From Pseudomonas khorasanensis (GTDB lineage: Bacteria; Pseudomonadota; Gammaproteobacteria; Pseudomonadales; Pseudomonadaceae), in contig NZ_JABWQP020000001.1 in NCBI RefSeq assembly GCF_014268505.2, positions 434,001 to 498,000 on the forward strand: a DNA stretch of 64,000 nt, given 5' to 3'. Of the stretch, positions 61,972-64,000 are shown piece by piece. The notes below the pieces were generated by a model that was given only the letters and a program-made list of their open reading frames with translations, was not told where the DNA came from and ran no database searches. The position numbers and the translations under genes are program-made. The stretch's first letter is position 1. The number at the start of each line of letters is the position of its first letter.

Positions 61972-63045
61972 TCAATGCTCCCGGCTTTCGAAGTCGATTC
62001 GCGGATCGACAAAGGTGTAGGTGAGGTCACCGATCAGTTTCACCACCAGCCCGAGCAGGGTGAAGATGAACAGCGTGCCGAACACCACCGGGTAATCACG
62101 GTTGATCGCCGCTTCGAAACTCATCAGGCCCAGGCCGTCGAGGGAGAAAATGACTTCCACCAGCAACGACCCGGTGAAGAAGATGCCGATGAATGCCGAC
62201 GGGAAACCGGCGATCACCAACAGCATGGCGTTGCGGAACACGTGACCGTAGAGCACGCGATGGCGCGTCAGGCCCTTGGCCTTGGCGGTGACCACGTACT
62301 GTTTGTTGATTTCATCGAGGAAGCTGTTTTTGGTCAGCAAGGTCATGGTCGCAAAGTTGCCGATCACCAGCGCCGTGACGGGCAACGCCAGGTGCCAGAA
62401 GTAATCGAGGATCTTGCCGCCCATGCTCAATTCGTCAAAGTTGTTCGAGGTCAGGCCTCGCAGCGGAAACCAGTCCAGATAGCTGCCGCCGGCAAACACC
62501 ACGATCAGCAGGATTGCGAACAGAAACGCCGGGATCGCATAGCCGACGATGATCGCCGAACTGGTCCAGACGTCGAAATGGCTGCCGTGTCGCGTGGCCT
62601 TGGCGATCCCCAGCGGGATCGACACCAGGTACATGATCAGCGTGCTCCACAGGCCCAGCGAAATCGATACCGGCATCTTTTCCTTGATCAGGTCGATGAC
62701 CTTGGCGTCGCGGAAGAAGCTGTCGCCAAAGTCCAGCTGCGCGTAGTTCTTGACCATGATCCACAGGCGTTCCGGGGCCGATTTGTCGAACCCGTACATG
62801 TGCTCGATTTCCTTGATCAGCGCCGGATCCAGTCCCTGCGCGCCGCGATAGGACGAGCCGGCCACCGCCACCTCGGCGCCGCCGCCGGCGATGCGGCTGG
62901 TGGCGCCTTCGAAACCTTCGAGCTTGGCGATCATCTGCTCGACCGGCCCGCCGGGCGCGGCCTGGATGATCACGAAATTGATCAGCAAAATGCCGAACAG
63001 GGTGGGGATGATCAGCAGCAGTCGCCGAAAAATATACGCCAGCAT
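61972..63045 (-). CDS. yejB: ABC transporter permease YejB
   Basis: A 357-residue permease of OppB/YejB type. Helix 1 is [20 protein letters not shown]; the EAA loop is [20 protein letters not shown], and NPGGP-like region is [20 protein letters not shown], characteristic of YejB. Lies between the solute-binding protein gene (4-bp gap) and yejE. Confidence 0.93.
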   Translation of the reverse strand: MLAYIFRRLLLIIPTLFGILLINFVIIQAAPGGPVEQMIAKLEGFEGATSRIAGGGAEVAVAGSSYRGAQGLDPALIKEIEHMYGFDKSAPERLWIMVKNYAQLDFGDSFFRDAKVIDLIKEKMPVSISLGLWSTLIMYLVSIPLGIAKATRHGSHFDVWTSSAIIVGYAIPAFLFAILLIVVFAGGSYLDWFPLRGLTSNNFDELSMGGKILDYFWHLALPVTALVIGNFATMTLLTKNSFLDEINKQYVVTAKAKGLTRHRVLYGHVFRNAMLLVIAGFPSAFIGIFFTGSLLVEVIFSLDGLGLMSFEAAINRDYPVVFGTLFIFTLLGLVVKLIGDLTYTFVDPRIDFESREH

Positions 63046-63049
63046 CTGA

Positions 63050-64000
63050 TTACTCCGTGCCCGCAGGGTCGGCTTGCAGTTGGGTTTCGACTTCTACGGC
63101 AGGTTTGGCGTCAGGCTTGACCCACCAGGTATTGATGCCGATGTCGTACTTGGGCGAGATTTTCGGGTGGCCGATGTGGTTCCAATAAGCCACGCGCCAG
63201 CTTTTGATGTGCCAGTTGGGCACGACGTAATAACCCCATTGCAATACGCGGTCCAATGCGCGGGCATGGGCCACCAGACTTTTGCGCGAATCGGCGTTGA
63301 TCAGGTTTTCCACCAGTTGATCGACGATCGGATCTTTCAAACCCATGCTGTTGCGACTGCTCGGTTTATCGGCGGCGGCGCTCATCCAGTATTCGCGCTG
63401 CTCGTTACCCGGCGAGTTGGACTGCGGAAAGCTGCCGACCATCATGTCGAAGTCCCGCGAACGCACGCGGTTGATGTATTGCGAGACGTCGACGCGACGG
63501 ATCACCAGCTCGATACCCAGGTCGCTGAGGTTGCGCTTGAACGGCAGCAGTACGCGTTCGAATTCGGTCTGGGCGAGGAGGAACTCAATCACCACCGGTT
63601 TGCCCGTGGCGTCGACCATTTTGTCGTCGACAATCTTCCAGCCGGCCTCCTGCAGCAGTTGGTAAGCCTCGCGTTGCTGGGTGCGAATCATGCCGCTGGC
63701 ATCGGTTTTCGGGTTCTCAAAGGCTTCGCTGAACACTTGGGCCGGCAGTTTGCTGCGGTACGGCTCGAGGATCGCCCGTTGCTCGGCGTCTGGCAGGCCG
63801 GTGGCGGCCATTTCCGAGTTCTCGAAATAGCTGCGTGTGCGCACGTAGGCACCGTTGAACAATTGTTTGTTGGTCCATTCGAAATCGAACAGCAGACCAA
63901 GCGCCTGGCGCACGCGCACGTCCTGAAACACCGGGCGCCGCAGATTGAAGACGAAACCCTGCATGCCGGTCGGGTTGCTGTTGGGGATCAGTTCCTTGAT
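63050..64000 (-). CDS. yejA: Oligopeptide-binding protein YejA (partial, N-terminus off window)
   Basis: The C-terminal 316 residues or so of an extracellular solute-binding protein, open to the right edge (reads [20 protein letters not shown] at 64000 and leftward). [40 protein letters not shown] and GFKV-like lobes match YejA-type peptide-binding proteins. It delivers peptides to YejB/E. The start and signal peptide lie beyond the window. Confidence 0.9.
   Translation of the reverse strand: MKELIPNSNPTGMQGFVFNLRRPVFQDVRVRQALGLLFDFEWTNKQLFNGAYVRTRSYFENSEMAATGLPDAEQRAILEPYRSKLPAQVFSEAFENPKTDASGMIRTQQREAYQLLQEAGWKIVDDKMVDATGKPVVIEFLLAQTEFERVLLPFKRNLSDLGIELVIRRVDVSQYINRVRSRDFDMMVGSFPQSNSPGNEQREYWMSAAADKPSSRNSMGLKDPIVDQLVENLINADSRKSLVAHARALDRVLQWGYYVVPNWHIKSWRVAYWNHIGHPKISPKYDIGINTWWVKPDAKPAVEVETQLQADPAGTE

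Overview
The window looks like chromosomal DNA of a Pseudomonas, most likely of the P. fluorescens group. The evidence is the high-GC coding bias, the glcDEF, mqo, fabI-yejABEF, cobF and bphO-bphP gene content, a Pseudomonas-type DUF6124 gene, and paired GTGGGAGCGAGC...GCTCGCG REP elements between genes. No rRNA, tRNA or CRISPR array was recognised.

Region 1 (1-7.7 kb) is a phage-derived island. It has a leftward S24-type repressor running off the left edge, a divergent Cro-like protein, a CII-like protein, a DksA/TraR-type zinc protein, a Toprim-VapE replication protein, a small putative late regulator, a holin and a terminase small subunit. It then stops: no large terminase, portal or capsid gene follows. 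An unrecognised, lower-GC 402-codon gene and a perfect inverted repeat close it. The non-coding gaps carry iterated motifs that may be a replication origin and a packaging site. The island is either a deleted prophage or a phage satellite.

Region 2 (7.9-16.8 kb) is a leftward type VI secretion effector island: hcp, vgrG, a DUF4123 adaptor, a 1624-residue Rhs protein with a variable C-terminal toxin, and a tiny putative immunity gene. A sigma-54-like promoter and three TGCGCAA-N4-TTGCGCA dyads, two of them joined in a 46-bp perfect palindrome, lie upstream of hcp.

Region 3 (16.8-27.5 kb) is core metabolism: hglS (2-oxoadipate to D-2-hydroxyglutarate), glcFED (glycolate oxidase), an alpha/beta hydrolase, a Baeyer-Villiger-type monooxygenase, a MASE2-GGDEF cyclase and an exported M20 carboxypeptidase.

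Region 4 (27.7-31.7 kb) is a rightward stress-type operon: two ferritin-like proteins, a small hydrophilic protein, an HPF/RaiA-like ribosome-associated protein and an eRF1-like (baeRF-type) protein.

Region 5 (31.9-40.2 kb) is a leftward eight-gene set: RpiR regulator, isochorismatase-like hydrolase, glutamine synthetase-like ligase, N-formylglutamate amidohydrolase-like enzyme, APC permease, two arginine N-succinyltransferase paralogues and a PEP mutase-superfamily oxaloacetate decarboxylase. It reads as a catabolic route for an unknown amine or amino acid.

Region 6 (40.4-64 kb) contains a histidine phosphatase-cobF pair, an acetoacetate module (CoA-transferase A/B and thiolase with a divergent LysR regulator), alkylation repair (AlkA-like, Ada), a VOC protein, a GCS2 ligase, an acidic small protein, mqo with a signal peptide, bphO-bphP, a LysE exporter, an AraC regulator, DUF6124 with a structured leader, a GFA protein, a GAF-GGDEF cyclase, fabI, and yejF-yejE-yejB-yejA for oligopeptide uptake, the last cut by the right edge.
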